Below are positions 16,930 to 25,267 of a stretch of DNA of 64,000 nt, in pieces. Both the position numbers and the translations under genes were made by a program. Source of the DNA: Megamonas sp. UBA1796 (GTDB taxonomy: Bacteria; Bacillota; Negativicutes; Selenomonadales; Selenomonadaceae). The notes beneath the pieces are model-generated. The model ran no database searches, was not told the origin of the DNA, and worked only from the letters and a program-made list of their open reading frames with translations. The stretch spans positions 62,001 to 126,000 of the forward strand of contig DCFU01000034.1 of the NCBI GenBank assembly GCA_002319795.1, read 5' to 3'. Each line of letters begins with the position of its first letter. The stretch's first letter is position 1.

Positions 16930-18213
16930 ATGGAATCATTAGATTTGAGAGACTTTGCACCAATTGAACTGCCTCGTTTTTTAAAGATTCGTCAGAATTT
17001 CAATCGGCATAAGATTGAAAAAAAAGATATTCCTTCGGTTGTAGGGCAACAAATGGAGCCTTATATGGAAAATCTTGCAGGCAAGCGGATTGCAGTCGGA
17101 GTTGGCAGCCGAGGCGTGGCTAATATTGCTGCAATAACCAGGGCAGTGATAGATAATTTAAAAAAAGCCGGCGCCAGTCCTTTTATTATTCCTGCTATGG
17201 GAAGTCATGGAGGAGCCACACCTGAGGGGCAGAGCGAGGTATTGGATGGATATGGCATCAATGAGAAAACCATGGGGTGTCCAATCAATGCATCTATGGA
17301 AGTTGAAAAGCTGGGCGATGTTGAACCGGGATATCCTGTATATGTTGCGAAAAGCGCTTTGGAAGCGGATGGTATTGTTATAGTCCCGCGGGTAAAGCCG
17401 CATACGTGCTTTAGAGGGCCTATTGAGAGCGGCATTTGCAAAATGCTTGTTATTGGGCTTGGCAAAAGGATAGGTGCGGATTCTGTCCATAGTCATGGAT
17501 TCATAACTTTTTCGAAGTATATTCCACTTATTGGGCAGATGATTGCAGCAAAGACAAAAGTTTTGTTTGCTGTGGGGATTATTGAGAATGCCTTTGAGGA
17601 TACTTATAAAATCGAAGTTGTACCAAAAGACGAAATTGTTTCGCTGGAACGCGAGAAAAAGATGTTGGAAGAAGCCAGGGCTTTGATGGGAAGGCTCATG
17701 TTCGATAAATTCGATGTGCTGATTATGGATGAAATTGGTAAGGATGTCAGCGGCGATGGACAGGATGGCAATGTAACCGGACTGTTCATACCGAAATTCA
17801 TGCATGGTGGGCCGGAATTCCAGGAAAGTACAGTTCTGGATGTAACGCCGGAATCACATGGGAATGCGAATGGTGTTGGTCTTGTGGATGTTACTACACG
17901 CAAGCTGTTCGACAAGATTGATTATAAAAGTATGTATACAAATGTATTTACCAGTACCGAAATAAAATCGGCTAAAATACCAATGGTAGCATCAACATCA
18001 GAAGATGCAATCCGCATGGTAGTGAAGATGTGCAACGGTGTGGCACCTAAGCAACAGAAAATCGTTTGGATTAAAAACACCTTGGAATTGACGGAGCTTG
18101 TTATCAGTGAGCCGCTTCTCGCGGAAGCAGAGAAAAATCCACAAATAGAGATCCTTACAAAAGCAAAAGAACTGACATTTGTTGCCGGAGAACCACAAAA
18201 GAATTTACTTTGA
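16930..18213 (+). CDS. LarA-family (nickel-pincer) 2-hydroxyacid racemase/epimerase, candidate sugar-acid epimerase
   Basis: 427 residues. The LarA fold markers are visible: MGSHGGATPEGQ (H93) in the N-terminal domain, and VKPHT then ESGICKMLVIGLGKR (H158, K171), where the Lys matches the residue that tethers the nickel-pincer nucleotide; SVHSHG (H187, H189) follows. LarA homologues are known to include malate racemase and a D-gluconate 2-epimerase. Here it lies between an IlvD/EDD dehydratase and a UxaA dehydratase, so a C2 epimerisation of an aldonate is the natural proposal. The cofactor makers larB, larC and larE are not in this window and would have to be elsewhere. Confidence 0.82.
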   Translation: MESLDLRDFAPIELPRFLKIRQNFNRHKIEKKDIPSVVGQQMEPYMENLAGKRIAVGVGSRGVANIAAITRAVIDNLKKAGASPFIIPAMGSHGGATPEGQSEVLDGYGINEKTMGCPINASMEVEKLGDVEPGYPVYVAKSALEADGIVIVPRVKPHTCFRGPIESGICKMLVIGLGKRIGADSVHSHGFITFSKYIPLIGQMIAAKTKVLFAVGIIENAFEDTYKIEVVPKDEIVSLEREKKMLEEARALMGRLMFDKFDVLIMDEIGKDVSGDGQDGNVTGLFIPKFMHGGPEFQESTVLDVTPESHGNANGVGLVDVTTRKLFDKIDYKSMYTNVFTSTEIKSAKIPMVASTSEDAIRMVVKMCNGVAPKQQKIVWIKNTLELTELVISEPLLAEAEKNPQIEILTKAKELTFVAGEPQKNLL

Positions 18214-18260
18214 AGAATAAAGCAGATATTTTGAGAACTGGATTAGCGGGAGGAAAGAAA

Positions 18261-18554
18261 ATGCAGAAAGCATTGATCATTGATGAAAAGGATACAGTAG
18301 CCGTTATGATTGAACCTGTGAAACAAGGAGAGACGGTAGCCTTTGCGTTGAATAATGAGAGCAGGGAAATTACGGCAATTTCGGATGTACCAATTTATCA
18401 TAAGATTGCTGTCCAAGCGATGAAGAAAGGCGAACCAGTCGTAAAATATGGTGAGCATATTGGCGTTGCGGGAAAGGATATTGCTGTAGGAGAACATGTG
18501 CATGTGCATAATGTAGAGAGCCATAGAGAAAATTTGGAGGAGGCAGCATTATGA
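18261..18554 (+). CDS. UxaA-family dehydratase small subunit (SAF domain)
   Basis: 97 residues from ATG 18261, with GGGAGGAAAG just ahead. It equals the N-terminal SAF domain of altronate/galactarate dehydratases: it carries YHKIAVQAMKKGEPVVKYG and ends in GEHVHVHNVES with conserved histidines. Its stop overlaps the ATG of the large subunit by four bases, so the two are translationally coupled. Together they should dehydrate a hexonate or similar acid to a 2-keto-3-deoxy acid. Confidence 0.88.
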   Translation: MQKALIIDEKDTVAVMIEPVKQGETVAFALNNESREITAISDVPIYHKIAVQAMKKGEPVVKYGEHIGVAGKDIAVGEHVHVHNVESHRENLEEAAL

Positions 18555-19711
18555 AATTTTTAGGCTATAGGCGTCCGGACGGACGTGCCGGGATACGGAA
18601 TAAGATTTTTATTTTGCCGGCAAGTGTCTGTGCATCCGATACAACCAGAATCATTGCTTCACAGGTTACGGGAGCGGTGACCTTTAATAATCAAAACGGA
18701 TGTTCTCAGGTGGCGGGGGATCAGCAGTTGACGATGGATGTTATGGCGGGCATGGCTGCAAATCCAAATGTTTATGGAACCATTGTTGTTTCATTGGGAT
18801 GCGAAAACTGCCAGATGGATCTTGTAGTCAAGGCTATACAGGAGCGGACGAATAAGCCGTTGAAGCAGTTTATCATTCAGGAAAACAACGGTACCCTGAC
18901 AACGATTGAACGAGCTGTGCGTGCCGCGAAAATCATGGCACAGGAAGCTTCTATGCTGCAAAGAGAGGAGCTTCCCATGGCAGAGCTTATTTTGGGAACG
19001 AATTGCGGCGGGTCGGATCCGACGAGCGGGTTAGCCTCCAATCCTCTTATTGGCAAGTTGACTGACCGTATGGTTGCGCTTGGAGGAACAAGCATTTTAT
19101 CTGAGACGACAGAATTCATTGGAGCAGAACATATTTTGGCAAGGCGGGCCAAAACACCTGCAATCAAGGCAAGAATATATGAGATTGTGCATCGTTACGA
19201 AAAAGCGCTGGAACTGGTTGGGGAGAAGGTCCGTGAAGGGAATCCCTCACCTGGTAATAAGGCTGGCGGCATTACAACACTGGAGGAGAAATCCCTGGGG
19301 TGCATCCATAAAAGTGGGCATGCTGTTATCAATGCGGTCTATGATTATGCCAAAAGCATAGATGACAAGGGACTTGTGATTATGGATACGCCGGGAAATG
19401 ATCCATCTTCTGTAGCGGGGATGGTAGCAGGAGGATGCCAGATTGTTGTATTTTCCACCGGAAGAGGCACACCTACAGGGAATCCTATTGTACCAGTGAT
19501 CAAGATTACAGCCAATAAGATTACCTATGCAAATATGAAAGACAATATCGATATGGATGCAAGCCCAATCATCTACGGCGCGGAGAGTCTGGACCAGATG
19601 GGTGAGGAATTGCTACAGGAGGTTCGGAACGTTTCGAATGGAAAGCTTACTAAGGCGGAGTCTCTGGGCTATACGGAAACCGCAATTGCCAGACTTTGTA
19701 ATTACGTATGA
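18551..19711 (+). CDS. UxaA-family dehydratase large subunit (altronate dehydratase-like)
   Basis: 386 residues. FLGYRRPDGRAGIRNKIFILPASVCA at the start, GCSQVAGD, LGCENCQ and GTNCGGSDPTSGLASNP are the core signature of the UxaA/GarD family, and PGNDPSSVAGMVAGGCQIVVFSTGRGTPTG is its C-terminal part. These enzymes use Fe or another divalent metal to dehydrate altronate, galactarate or relatives. A separate SAF subunit is common outside enterobacteria. With the IlvD/EDD enzyme this gives the operon two dehydratases of unrelated families, which may serve two diastereomers linked by the LarA-type epimerase. Confidence 0.88.
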   Translation: MKFLGYRRPDGRAGIRNKIFILPASVCASDTTRIIASQVTGAVTFNNQNGCSQVAGDQQLTMDVMAGMAANPNVYGTIVVSLGCENCQMDLVVKAIQERTNKPLKQFIIQENNGTLTTIERAVRAAKIMAQEASMLQREELPMAELILGTNCGGSDPTSGLASNPLIGKLTDRMVALGGTSILSETTEFIGAEHILARRAKTPAIKARIYEIVHRYEKALELVGEKVREGNPSPGNKAGGITTLEEKSLGCIHKSGHAVINAVYDYAKSIDDKGLVIMDTPGNDPSSVAGMVAGGCQIVVFSTGRGTPTGNPIVPVIKITANKITYANMKDNIDMDASPIIYGAESLDQMGEELLQEVRNVSNGKLTKAESLGYTETAIARLCNYV

Positions 19712-19942
19712 ACCGATTTGACTGGAATAGAATTTAATGATTTTTATAATGCAGGAAAGAGCGGAGCTAATATAGAAATTATCTATCATGCAGTGCTGAA
19801 TCGTAGAATCTATGATTCAAAATTAGGCGGAGTTCCTGTATATGTGATTTGATGTGCAGAGCTGGTTTTGGGGGATTTATTCGGCACGGCAGCTGGGTTT
19901 AGGCGATTGAAATGTTGATGGTATTGAAGGGGGGAGATTCTT
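19712..19942 (+). other. Spacer before the last operon gene
   Basis: 231 bp without a credible gene on either strand. No terminator is seen, so read-through into the last lyase gene is plausible. A GGGGGGAG ribosome site precedes the next ATG. Confidence 0.4.
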
Positions 19943-20836
19943 ATGGGTAAAGGCATTATTGTACCGTGCATCACAATATTCCGTGAAGATGGCAGCATCG
20001 ATTATGAGCATATGGTTCAGCACACGGAGCATTTGATTCAGAGTGGTGTGGATGGCATCCTGCTATGGGGAAGTCTGGGAGAGTTCTATGCGGTTTCTAT
20101 GGAAGAAAAAAAGAAACTGGTACAAAAAATCGTGCAGAATACTGCGAAGCGTACACAGATTATAGTGGGCATCAGCAGTTGCAGCATGAACGAGATACTT
20201 GAATTCGGACAGTATTGCAAGAGTGCAGGCGCTGATGCAGTTATGGTTGTGTCACCTTATTATTTTACGGCAGTGCAGGATGGCATCGAAGCCTTTTTCA
20301 GCAGGATTGCGGAAAATGTAGATATGCCGATTTTCTTCTATAATTTCCCTGATCGGACGGGAAACAGCCTGGAATCCGATATGATTGTCCGCCTTGTCAA
20401 GAGGTATCCAAACTTTGTCGGATTGAAGGATACAGTAGATATGATCAGCCATACGCGTGAACTGATACTGAAGATTAAGGAAATACGGCCGGATTTCCTG
20501 GTATATTCTGGATTTGATGAATACTATTGCAGCAATCGTCTGGCAGGCGGGGATGGTATTATCGGGGGATTGGGAAATATTGTTCCTGAATTGATGGTAC
20601 GTATGCATCGGGCTTATGAAGAAAATGATTTTTTGACATTAAAGCTATGCGGTAAAAAAGTTGCAATTCTTATGGGAATCTATGCAGTTACACCGTTATT
20701 TATTTCTGGAGTCAAGGTGGCTGTGAAGCTGCAGGGACTTGATATTTCATGCTATACCAATTCACCTGCAGTAGAGGTGACGCCGGAGGTCCGTGAAAGA
20801 GTGGCAGTTATCCTGCGAACAGCGGAGGCTGTCTGA
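19943..20836 (+). CDS. Dihydrodipicolinate synthase superfamily lyase (second copy, KDG aldolase-like)
   Basis: 297 residues. The binding loop is GSLGE (43-47), the helper Tyr is Y133 in FFYNFPDRTG and the Schiff-base Lys is K162 in GLKDTVD. NFPDRTG resembles the pattern of 2-keto-3-deoxygluconate aldolases and YagE/YjhH-type lyases. It would split the dehydratase product to pyruvate plus an aldehyde such as glyceraldehyde. It differs clearly from the copy at the operon's start (YCAPG, GSNGE), so the two are not a recent duplication. A strong terminator follows. Confidence 0.86.
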   Translation: MGKGIIVPCITIFREDGSIDYEHMVQHTEHLIQSGVDGILLWGSLGEFYAVSMEEKKKLVQKIVQNTAKRTQIIVGISSCSMNEILEFGQYCKSAGADAVMVVSPYYFTAVQDGIEAFFSRIAENVDMPIFFYNFPDRTGNSLESDMIVRLVKRYPNFVGLKDTVDMISHTRELILKIKEIRPDFLVYSGFDEYYCSNRLAGGDGIIGGLGNIVPELMVRMHRAYEENDFLTLKLCGKKVAILMGIYAVTPLFISGVKVAVKLQGLDISCYTNSPAVEVTPEVRERVAVILRTAEAV

Positions 20837-20887
20837 AGTGTTCGACCGTATCGATGTATATTTCATATAAACAGGCATAAAAAGAAG

Positions 20888-20940
20888 CTCCCTATAGCAA
20901 TCGTAGTATTTGGACATCGATTGCTGTAGGGAGTTTTGTT
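20888..20940. terminator. Bidirectional terminator between the sugar-acid operon and lutBA
   Basis: CTCCCTATAGCAATCG (20888-20903) pairs with CGATTGCTGTAGGGAG (20918-20933), followed by TTTTGTTT; AAAAAG lies on the other side. It sits between the convergent operon end and the minus-strand lut genes. Confidence 0.88.
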
Positions 20941-20983
20941 TATTTGGAGGTGGTTTGGAATGGTCTGTTTACGGCAGGAATTC

Positions 20984-23161
20984 TCAGTGAAGATGTTCTG
21001 CGAGGATATCTGCGATATGTTTTACCTTAATATCCGGCGCCTGCTGGTCCAGACCACCCCGGAGCTGCATCATGCAGGCTGGACAAGCAACAGCGACAGT
21101 TTTGGCACCTGTATTTTTTATATGGTCAATTTTTTCCTTGAGTATTGGCAGAGAGATCTCGCTGTATTTTACCCCGAAAGCACCAGCCATGCCGCAGCAT
21201 TTATCGCTGTTTTCCATTTCAACAAATTGTGTGCCGTCGGCTGCCTCCAAAAGGGCACGTGGCTCCTTGTAGATGCCCAGACCGCGTTTTATATGGCAGG
21301 AATCGTGGTAAGTGATTTTATGTGTGCCAGCGGTGGGTGCGAGGCGACCGGCTCTTTTATAGGCGTCTGCCACAAAACTTGTGAATTCATGTACCTTGCG
21401 GCTGAAAGCTTCTGCACGAGGTCCCCATATGGTATCGTCGGCAAAAAGCTCACAATAAGTTTTGCGGAGTGTTTCAGCGCAGGTCGGACATGCGGCCAGG
21501 ATAATATCGGCAGAAGATTTTTCGAAGGCTTCGATGTTTTGCTGGGCTATTTTTTTGGCGGTTTCTCGATCTCCTATACCGAGTACCGGTTTGCCGCAAC
21601 AACTCTGCTCCTGTGGATAGGAAACCTCGATATTGAGATCTTGCAGAACTTTTACAACGGATTCTCCGGTTTCGGGGAATACGAAGTCGAGGTTGCAGCC
21701 ACTAAAAAAGGCAACTTTACATACAGGTTTGTCGGGATTTTTCTGGAAGAGTTTTTTTGTACGGTCGCGGAAAGGTTCAGCTGCTATTGCAGGAAGACTG
21801 CGGTCTTTTGTCATGCCGGAGAAGAAAAGCGGCAGATGACGGATGAATTTGCCGGACTGTACAGGCTTTTGACCGATGGAGCCGATACGCAGCAAGGCAT
21901 GGAAAATTTTGCGATTTGTCAGGATATTTTGAAAAACAGCTTTTTCCGGCAGAGGAAGCCCATTTTGTTTTATATTGCGTGCGCGAAGCTCATCAATGAG
22001 ATCCGGAATATGGATTTTCCCTGGGCAGATTGTTACGCATTTGCGGCAGCCAATACAAAGATCACTGAATTTTGAGAAGTCGTCCAGCCCGTTCAGCAAG
22101 CCGGTGAGAATTGCGCCAATACCACCGGAGTAGATATGGCCGTATACATGTCCGCCCACGAGTGTCCAGATAGGGCATACATTCAGACAGGAGGCACAGC
22201 GTACGCACTGGTAGACTTCTTTGAGCTTTGGATCGTTTGCTGCTTTGAGCCGGCCGTTGTCGAGCAGTATGACATATACCTTACGGGGTTCCTCTATCCA
22301 TTTACCGTCTTTTTTGTACATGACTGGTGTTGGGCCGTCGACCATGGTCATGTAGCTCGTCATGCGCTGGCAGGTTCCGTTCCGCGGCAGCAGACGCAGG
22401 ATTTTTGCCGCGTCCTCTATTTTGGGAATGAGTTTTTCATATCCGATTATTATGACGTGGATGCGCGGTGTTGTTGTTACGAGACGGGCATTTCCTTCGT
22501 TGGTTACAAGGCCGATGGCACCATTTTCTGCAATGCCGAAGTTGGCTCCGGTAATGCCCATATCCGCTGACAAGAATTCCTTACGCAAAACGCGACGGGC
22601 AGTTTGGATCATGAAAGGAATATCGCTGGGGATATCTTCCTTGAGTTCCTGTGAGAAAAACTTGGCACATTGCTGGCGGTTTAGATGGATAGCCGGCATG
22701 ACCATATGAGAGGGGCGCTGTCCGGCAACGGAGAGCATCCATTCACCGAGGTCGGTTTCCCGGACGTGCAGGCCTTTTTCTTTCAGATATTGATTGAGAT
22801 GGATTTCTTCGGTGGCCATAGATTTTGATTTTACAATACGATGTACGTTATTTTCTTCACAAATTTTCATAAGATATTCTTTAACGGCTTTTCCGTCTGC
22901 GGCACGATAGAATTCAGCACCGCGTTCCCTTACGGAGGATTCAAAGGTATCAGCGATTGTGGCAATATGATCGACGGTATAACGCTTCATATCGCGCAAA
23001 TCATCGCGCAGGGCTTCGATACTTTCGACATTGTCATAAGCGTGCAGGCGCGCGTCTGGATATTGTGCTGCGAAGCGTGAGAGGGCATCACGCATAATAT
23101 TGTCCTGGAGTTTTTTATGAATTTCCTTACGGATATTGCGATTTGTGCTTGCTGCTTCCAT
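20984..23161 (-). CDS. lutBA: Lactate utilisation iron-sulfur protein, LutB-LutA fusion
   Basis: 725 residues. The first ~300 are the LUD domain of LutB (GANFGIAENGAIGLVTNEGN). Two 4Fe-4S motifs follow, CVRCASCLNVCP and CIGCRKCVTICP. The last ~250 residues carry two CCG cysteine-rich domains typical of LutA/LldE (QSCCGKPVLGIGD, CPTC; then DSCH, KCCGMAGAFG, CPAC). LutABC oxidises L-lactate to pyruvate in the cytoplasm through Fe-S clusters. In Bacillus these are separate proteins; here B and A are one chain. It directly follows lutC, with one base shared. Confidence 0.92.
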   Translation of the reverse strand: MEAASTNRNIRKEIHKKLQDNIMRDALSRFAAQYPDARLHAYDNVESIEALRDDLRDMKRYTVDHIATIADTFESSVRERGAEFYRAADGKAVKEYLMKICEENNVHRIVKSKSMATEEIHLNQYLKEKGLHVRETDLGEWMLSVAGQRPSHMVMPAIHLNRQQCAKFFSQELKEDIPSDIPFMIQTARRVLRKEFLSADMGITGANFGIAENGAIGLVTNEGNARLVTTTPRIHVIIIGYEKLIPKIEDAAKILRLLPRNGTCQRMTSYMTMVDGPTPVMYKKDGKWIEEPRKVYVILLDNGRLKAANDPKLKEVYQCVRCASCLNVCPIWTLVGGHVYGHIYSGGIGAILTGLLNGLDDFSKFSDLCIGCRKCVTICPGKIHIPDLIDELRARNIKQNGLPLPEKAVFQNILTNRKIFHALLRIGSIGQKPVQSGKFIRHLPLFFSGMTKDRSLPAIAAEPFRDRTKKLFQKNPDKPVCKVAFFSGCNLDFVFPETGESVVKVLQDLNIEVSYPQEQSCCGKPVLGIGDRETAKKIAQQNIEAFEKSSADIILAACPTCAETLRKTYCELFADDTIWGPRAEAFSRKVHEFTSFVADAYKRAGRLAPTAGTHKITYHDSCHIKRGLGIYKEPRALLEAADGTQFVEMENSDKCCGMAGAFGVKYSEISLPILKEKIDHIKNTGAKTVAVACPACMMQLRGGLDQQAPDIKVKHIADILAEHLH

Positions 23162-23781
23162 TAATGAAGTCTCCCTTCAGGATTGTTTTCAATGGCTATG
23201 ATGATGAAACGGCTTGGACCATGTACGCCCAGGCTCAGTACGCGTTCGATATCGGCGGTGCGGCTTGGACCTGTAATGAAGCCCATGTGTCCTTTGTGAA
23301 AAACGCGCGAAATAACCTGAAAAGCGGTTGTGATGTTTTCGACAATATGTGAAGCGTTGAGAAAGACGATATGTACGGGTGGCAACATACCAACCAGGCG
23401 TGCTTCGTAAGAATATGTATCGACGCATACGCTTCCTGTTTCGCCAATGCCAAATTCTGCTGTAGATATACCGAGGTCGGCGGTAGGAGCATTTTCTGCA
23501 ATATCAAATTTATCGGTGCAGACGTTAATGGATGGAGATGAGATGCTTTTGTACAGATTTTGCAGTGCGGGATTTTCATCACCACCGACGGCGATGACAG
23601 TTTTTGCTTTTAAAGAATGGATGATTTCGCTGACGGTGGCCGTTGCTTCTGTAAAATTTTGTACGTGTAAGATTTCGGCAGAAGCGGTTTTAGCGTTTTG
23701 TGCAAACTCTTTCCAATGACAGGCATTTACCAAGCTGGAGTCAAAGGCTTCGGCAACCCAGTCTTTGCATACTTTTTCCAT
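23161..23781 (-). CDS. lutC: Lactate utilisation protein C (LUD domain)
   Basis: 206 residues with a single LUD domain: ISTAEFGIGETGSVCVDT and PPVHIVFLNASHIVENITTAF match LutC/LldG. It is the first gene of the minus-strand lut pair and is preceded by AGGAGGGTTC on that strand. It would form the lactate-oxidising complex with the LutB-LutA fusion. A consensus promoter and a dyad lie immediately upstream. Confidence 0.9.
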   Translation of the reverse strand: MEKVCKDWVAEAFDSSLVNACHWKEFAQNAKTASAEILHVQNFTEATATVSEIIHSLKAKTVIAVGGDENPALQNLYKSISSPSINVCTDKFDIAENAPTADLGISTAEFGIGETGSVCVDTYSYEARLVGMLPPVHIVFLNASHIVENITTAFQVISRVFHKGHMGFITGPSRTADIERVLSLGVHGPSRFIIIAIENNPEGRLH

Positions 23782-23801
23782 AAGAACCCTCCTAGTATTG
23801 A

Positions 23802-23820
23802 AAATTCATCAAATGAATTT
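23802..23820. promoter_or_regulatory. Palindromic operator of the lut promoter
   Basis: AAATTCAT-CAA-ATGAATTT is a perfect 8+3+8 dyad lying just downstream of the -10 box, at the expected transcription start. The AT-N3-AT core fits a GntR/FadR-type site; the FadR-type regulator at 24266 is the obvious candidate. Confidence 0.68.
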
Positions 23821-23830
23821 ATTGAATGTT

Positions 23831-23859
23831 ATTATAATGTTAAAATTAATAAATGTCAA
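23831..23859 (-). promoter_or_regulatory. Perfect consensus promoter for lutC-lutBA
   Basis: On the minus strand TTGACA (23859-23854), exactly 17 bp, then TATAAT (23836-23831). Both hexamers match the consensus fully. Confidence 0.88.
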
Positions 23860-23954
23860 TTTTCGTAAAAGGATGGATGATAAAAGAAAACTATTGTAAC
23901 ATAAAAGTTGCAAATAAACGAGGGCGCATGTATGAGGAATATTCGTCTACAAAG

Positions 23955-24216
23955 TTGACGCGTATAAGGCGTAACGTTATAATTAATGCAAATACTATGA
24001 TTGCTAAGCACACATATACATAATTATAGCAAATACAAAAATAAATAAAGAAAATTAAAAAATATAAATATATATTGAAATGGCTTATAACAGCTTATAT
24101 AGGTAGGACGAATTATAAAAAAAGCATGATGATATTCGTTGTATGTTTAACGTATATTAACCCATTGATACAAAACAATAAAACATATTTGCCTGAAGAC
24201 AAAAAACAGTTATAAT
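23955..24216 (+). promoter_or_regulatory. Two promoters ahead of the FadR-type regulator in an AT-rich spacer
   Basis: One is TTGACG-N17-TATAAT (23955-23983). The second is TTGCCT-N16-TATAAT (24189-24216), about 50 bp ahead of the regulator start. The 23782-24265 gap holds no convincing gene; it is very AT-rich between the two promoters. Confidence 0.55.
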
Positions 24217-24265
24217 AGGTAGCATGAAAAATAGATTATAAAGCAGGTAATAAGATGGAGGAAAA

Positions 24266-24967
24266 ATGGCGGAAAAGCGTACGATGACATTGGTAAACAC
24301 TATAGCACAGGAGATTATTCGTTATATTATCGAGCATAAAATGATGCCGGGAGACCAACTGCCGACAGAAGCAGAGTCTTTGAGCAGGTTTCAGGTGAGC
24401 AGGAATACTTTGCGGGAGGCATTTAAGATTTTGGTGGCTCGTAATATACTGGAAATCCGACAAGGCGCTGGAACTTTTATTTCGTATAGGCGAGGGATTC
24501 CTGATGATCCATTGGGGCTCACTTTTATATATGATGACAATCGGCTTGTATTGGATATGCTTGAGGTACGTCTGATGTTTGAGCCGCGTGTGGCGGAACT
24601 TGCAGCTGTGTATGCAACGGAGGAACAGAAACAGGCAATTGCGAAACAGGCGGATGAGCTGGAACGCTGCATCCATGCAGGAGATCCTTACGCGCAGGCG
24701 GACAGCTGTTTTCATCGTCTGATTGCTGAGGGCAGTGGCAATCGTGTGATAGGAAATCTTACGCATATCCTGAATTCTTCTGTATCTAAAAATATTGAAA
24801 TCACATTAGATGTACAGCGTGAAAACAATACGATTTACTATCATCGAAAAATATTAAAAGCAATTCAGGAGGGCAACATGAATCATGCACAATATTTTAT
24901 GATGATGCATTTGAATCTTTTGCGTGAATTTGTGCTTGGCAAAATAGAACGTGAAGAGAACTCATAA
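24266..24967 (+). CDS. GntR-family regulator, FadR/FCD subfamily (LldR-like)
   Basis: 233 residues. The winged helix spans ~8-75 (EIIRYIIEHKMMPGDQLPTE, FQVSRNTLREAFKILVARNILEIRQGAGTFIS). The remainder is an all-helical FCD domain (EVRLMFEPRVAELAA, DSCFHRLIAEGSGNRVI, HLNLLREFVL), with the conserved Asp and His residues that bind a metal and carboxylate ligands. Facing the lut genes across their operator, it is a good candidate for a lactate-responsive regulator. Ribosome site GGAGG is at 24259-24263. Confidence 0.88.
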   Translation: MAEKRTMTLVNTIAQEIIRYIIEHKMMPGDQLPTEAESLSRFQVSRNTLREAFKILVARNILEIRQGAGTFISYRRGIPDDPLGLTFIYDDNRLVLDMLEVRLMFEPRVAELAAVYATEEQKQAIAKQADELERCIHAGDPYAQADSCFHRLIAEGSGNRVIGNLTHILNSSVSKNIEITLDVQRENNTIYYHRKILKAIQEGNMNHAQYFMMMHLNLLREFVLGKIEREENS

Positions 24968-25267
24968 GGGGTCGTCGCATTCCTTTCTATGCTGTTCATA
25001 TAGGTGATAAATGCCTATAGGGGCAGAGCGGCAATGGCTGAGTGGGTTCCCTTTTTTTGTTTCTTACGGATAGTCCATTTTTAGAAGTGGTTATATGTAT
25101 ACTTTTGATGGAGCACCACAAAGCTATAAATTTTTGTGATATAATCAAAAAAGATGAGGCGATAAAGCTGCAGACAAATATCTGCACAGAGCTATTTAGA
25201 TTGCGTAGATATTTATTGCATCACACACTTGCCTTATTTAAAAAATAAAACACAAAGGATGAAAAGA
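24968..25267 (+). other. Spacer between regulator and DcuC carrier
   Basis: 300 bp with a GC-rich dyad-like run ending in CCCTTTTTTTG near 25050, probably the regulator's terminator. A TATAAT-like element near 25139 may be the -10 of the carrier promoter. No gene seen. Confidence 0.4.

Noticed and set aside
7189..20836. Sulfoquinovose (sulfo-transketolase) pathway
   Set aside because: Split transketolase and tetrose-type isomerase fit, but no sulfoquinovosidase, sulfoquinovose isomerase, sulfolactaldehyde dehydrogenase/reductase or sulfonate exporter is present, and two sugar-acid dehydratases are.
20936..22075. 379-aa plus-strand frame over the lutBA gene
   Set aside because: It is antisense to a clear LutB-LutA protein with all Fe-S motifs; high GC third positions create long shadow frames.
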